IMG/VR virus record: IMGVR_UViG_3300031525_000153
Location: 1 to 34,970 of that record
DNA: 34,970 nucleotides
Strand: one strand, 5' to 3'
Source: a virus
Shown: positions 32,441 through 34,970 of the stretch, one piece after another
How the letters are laid out: each line of letters begins with the position of its first letter
How positions within the stretch are numbered: position 1 is the stretch's first letter
Position numbers and translations under genes: made by a program
The notes under the pieces: generated by a model
Databases searched by the model: none
What the model was told of the DNA's origin: nothing
The model's input: only the letters and a program-made list of their open reading frames with translations

Positions 32441-34970
32441 TGCGACGCTTATTCCGGGTATTACTTCTGTTGCTGTGTGCTGCACTGCCTGCATCCGCGC
32501 AGTACTATTCTTCCGGCTTTGGTGGCGAGATCGGCACCGGATACGTTGCCAATCCTGCCGCTGGTTCCTATACCGTAATCGCAACTCCCGGCACCGCCCA
32601 AACCTTTCCAGCAATCACTGTTTGTGAAGCTCATAACGTAGCGGCGGTAGTCCCGCTGGCTCCGCAGGGTTATCAACCGGCTGGGTCCAGCAGCAACTCC
32701 GTGACGAGTTCGAATTTTAGTCTTTCAGCCGGGGGTATTGTTCTGGTTGGTGCGACAGCCAACGCAGGTGGATTCACTGTTGGGGGTACCGTTGGCGGAA
32801 ATACCGTCACAGTGGTGCCGTCAACGAACGGGCAGAACATTAACGCCGCCTATGTCACTTTCGGTTCAGCACAAAGCGGCATCAACTCTGCCATGACCAA
32901 CGGCAACGGCGGATTATTGATTTCGTCGGTCGCCCTTCTTTCAAATGGTTCAACCCCCGTTGTGGACAGTTGTTCAGCAGGTCTACAGCAAAACGGATCG
33001 CCAATAAATGTACAAACACCAATCACAGTAACTGGCGGAAGCGGTCATGTATTGATCGCATTCGCGCGTAACGCTGCCGGGTCACAAATTCCCATTACTT
33101 TCACGGATGCTAGTTCGGCGAATGGCGGCCAGGGGAATCTTTGGCTCACGCTGGCACCGAATATTTACTACGTTTCGCAGGCCACGGGGTCTGATTCGAA
33201 CACTTCGACGCAGGCAAGGTCAACCAGTACGCCGTGGAAAACGCTGCCGGGCATGGCAAATACAGGACTCAGTTACTCACCCGTGGCGGGGGACATTTTC
33301 ATTCTCAAGGGGTGTGACGACTGGCCGAACGCCAGCTTTCCGTTCACATGGACGGCGACTGGAACAGCCGCAGCCCATATCAAGATATCAGTCGATCAAT
33401 CATGGTACAACACATCCGCTTGTGCCAGCGCGTGGAACCGCCCGAAGTTCGATGCAGGCGGAACCGCAATTTCCCCTCCGATGTGTACGTCTGCCACACC
33501 GAACAGCAACCTCGACATAATGATGTACTTTACCGGAGGTAATTATTACACCGACTTTAGCTGGATTGAAGAAGTTGGGTATGACTGGACACAGGGAGAA
33601 AATTCCCCGTGCTACGGACTTCAGGAACTGAATAAAGGCATAGGAGCGCACTATCTTAACTTCTCGAATTTCTACGTCCACGACTGGACGTGTACAAGTT
33701 GCGCGGGAGACGCGCAGTTCTGGACGGATCAGAGCGATGGTACCGTAAATATTGACCATTGGGTGATCGACAATACCGACGGCGATCAGGTTGCAGGCGG
33801 CAACATCGACGCCCCGGCATCTTATTCGATCTGGAAATTGGTGGCGAACGCCCTGCGGGTGACGGCTCCGGGAGTTTACGCCAACAACAATATTTCGGAT
33901 GTCGTGAGCGGCGCACCCGGAGAACATTCCAATGCGTTTGAATCCCTGGCCAGTGGCCAGACTCTCTATCTTTACAACAACTGGATACACGACTGTGCGA
34001 ACGCGGGAATTACTGTCACCATCGGAAATCCGGGAGAGACGGATTACCTCTGGAACAATGTCATCGGATACAATTGCCCCAACGGTGGCGACCCGGTTGG
34101 CGGGCCGCAGTCTACTCCCGGCGTCAGTGTTTACCTTTGGAATAACACGCTCATTGCACCCGGCGGTGCGTGCTTTGGCAGTTACGGAACGAATCAGTGG
34201 ACTGGCACTATCTCGCTCCTGAATAACTTCTGCCTGACAACAGTCACGCCAAATGGCGTCTCTCAGTCGCAACTGATGAGCGCCACGACTTTTACGGGAT
34301 ACACAACTCTGGTTGCCACAGGCAATGAGGTTGAAACAGCAACGGCAGGGGCCTCTCAGGGCTATTCCAATTCCAGCACCTATTCCTTTGGGCCGACCTC
34401 AAGGAATTGCAACGGCATCCCGACCAATTGCCCTATCGGGGCCGGGGGTAATCTGAACGCTTCTGCCACAGGGCAATTTGCTGCTCTCGCGCTGGATACC
34501 ACTCTGGCCTGCACGGAGCAAACGATCAACACCGTGGTAGAAAGTGTCTGTCCGCAACGCCCGGCGATTCAGCGGCCTCAGATTGGTGTTACTCCACAGG
34601 CATGGGATTCCGGCGCTTACCAGCTTGCTCCCGCACTGACTGTTGCAGCAGGAACATCACGCGGCACCATTTATCCCGACATCTACGGATTCATGGGGGC
34701 CGGAAATGGACTCGACAACACTTTCGCCACAAGCATCAGTGTGCCGCTGGTTCGCATGGGTGGCGATCCGTGGAGCCGCTACAACGGAGCAAGCGACAGC
34801 GTTTGCTATGTCTCGTACCAGACGATCTGGCAGTGCGGCGTGCAGTTCACCGGAAATGGGACGGCCTATAACTCTGTGGATTCTGTGATTACCAATTATC
34901 GGTCGGATTTCTCGGGCGTTCACATCCTGATGACCATTCCGACAATCCCCTACGTGAGCTATCAATCGCT
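32440..34970 (+). CDS. Secreted beta-helix / GH44-like glycosidase fusion (3' partial)
   Basis: ATG shares its A with the previous TGA (TGATG); GGAG at 32431-32434 is 5 nt upstream. The frame is open for 843 codons to the window edge. MRRLFRVLLLLLCAALPASA is a signal peptide cut before QYY. Residues 25-235 are beta-sandwich (TVCEAHNVAAVVPLAPQGY, HVLIAFARNAAG). From about 241, IYYVSQATGSDSNTSTQARS then PWKTLPGMA starts a right-handed beta-helix, with repeated N-N-x-I rungs (YANNNISDV, YLYNNWIHD, YLWNNTLIAP) to about 690. From 740, GTIYPDIYGFMGAG, PLVRMGGDPWSRYN and HILMTIPTIPYVSY match the beginning of GH44-like TIM-barrel glycosidases; the catalytic glutamates would lie beyond the edge. It probably degrades a surface or environmental polysaccharide. 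Confidence 0.75.
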   Translation, partial: MRRLFRVLLLLLCAALPASAQYYSSGFGGEIGTGYVANPAAGSYTVIATPGTAQTFPAITVCEAHNVAAVVPLAPQGYQPAGSSSNSVTSSNFSLSAGGIVLVGATANAGGFTVGGTVGGNTVTVVPSTNGQNINAAYVTFGSAQSGINSAMTNGNGGLLISSVALLSNGSTPVVDSCSAGLQQNGSPINVQTPITVTGGSGHVLIAFARNAAGSQIPITFTDASSANGGQGNLWLTLAPNIYYVSQATGSDSNTSTQARSTSTPWKTLPGMANTGLSYSPVAGDIFILKGCDDWPNASFPFTWTATGTAAAHIKISVDQSWYNTSACASAWNRPKFDAGGTAISPPMCTSATPNSNLDIMMYFTGGNYYTDFSWIEEVGYDWTQGENSPCYGLQELNKGIGAHYLNFSNFYVHDWTCTSCAGDAQFWTDQSDGTVNIDHWVIDNTDGDQVAGGNIDAPASYSIWKLVANALRVTAPGVYANNNISDVVSGAPGEHSNAFESLASGQTLYLYNNWIHDCANAGITVTIGNPGETDYLWNNVIGYNCPNGGDPVGGPQSTPGVSVYLWNNTLIAPGGACFGSYGTNQWTGTISLLNNFCLTTVTPNGVSQSQLMSATTFTGYTTLVATGNEVETATAGASQGYSNSSTYSFGPTSRNCNGIPTNCPIGAGGNLNASATGQFAALALDTTLACTEQTINTVVESVCPQRPAIQRPQIGVTPQAWDSGAYQLAPALTVAAGTSRGTIYPDIYGFMGAGNGLDNTFATSISVPLVRMGGDPWSRYNGASDSVCYVSYQTIWQCGVQFTGNGTAYNSVDSVITNYRSDFSGVHILMTIPTIPYVSYQS

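Noticed and set aside
33400-34272. Long open frame on the minus strand (290 codons)
   Set aside because: It is antisense to the beta-helix gene; the Arg/Val-rich product has no domain signal, while the plus frame has clear beta-helix and signal-peptide features.

Overview
This window looks like part of the genome of a tailed, double-stranded DNA phage (Caudoviricetes) or a closely related prophage. A conventional packaging, head and tail module runs from about 5.9 to 24.8 kb, almost entirely on the plus strand, with genes abutting or overlapping by a few bases as in one long polycistronic unit. No tape-measure protein, tail sheath or tube gene is visible. Instead there is a large nozzle/hub-like protein followed by three low-complexity proteins of the internal virion (ejection) type, so a short-tailed, podovirus-like particle is the best guess. 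The host is inferred, with moderate confidence, to be a soil bacterium of the Acidobacteriota: the secreted beta-sandwich, putative-Ig and carboxypeptidase-regulatory-like modules at the right end resemble exported proteins of that phylum. No integrase, polymerase, holin, endolysin or tRNA was recognised.

Left part (1-5.95 kb): the end of a RuvC-like Holliday-junction resolvase; two very small genes; a small MazG-like protein; a zinc-ribbon protein flanked by a 23-bp direct repeat; then four glycosyltransferase genes with five glycosyltransferase domains. The first is a two-domain fusion that appears to start at CTG. A minus-strand gene sits between the first and second glycosyltransferase genes, the only convincing minus-strand gene here.

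Central part (5.95-16.7 kb): DUF5681-like putative small terminase, large terminase, two small genes (one His-rich), portal, acidic scaffold-like protein, a structured 277-bp gap, major capsid protein, a GroES-like co-chaperonin directly after the capsid gene, two unknown proteins, a head-tail adaptor candidate and a small head protein. Three intergenic gaps around the capsid region can form strong hairpins without U-tracts.

Right part (16.7-34.97 kb): a 1443-aa tail/nozzle protein, an Fn3-like protein, a GNAT-like acetyltransferase, three putative ejection proteins, a small beta-rich protein, and then five consecutive large fibre/spike-like genes. Every one of these five starts with a textbook Sec signal peptide and four complete ones have even, high cysteine counts. 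The last runs off the right edge; it carries a beta-helix and the beginning of a GH44-like glycosidase domain. This block of exported, disulfide-rich, tail-fibre-like proteins is the most unusual feature of the window.
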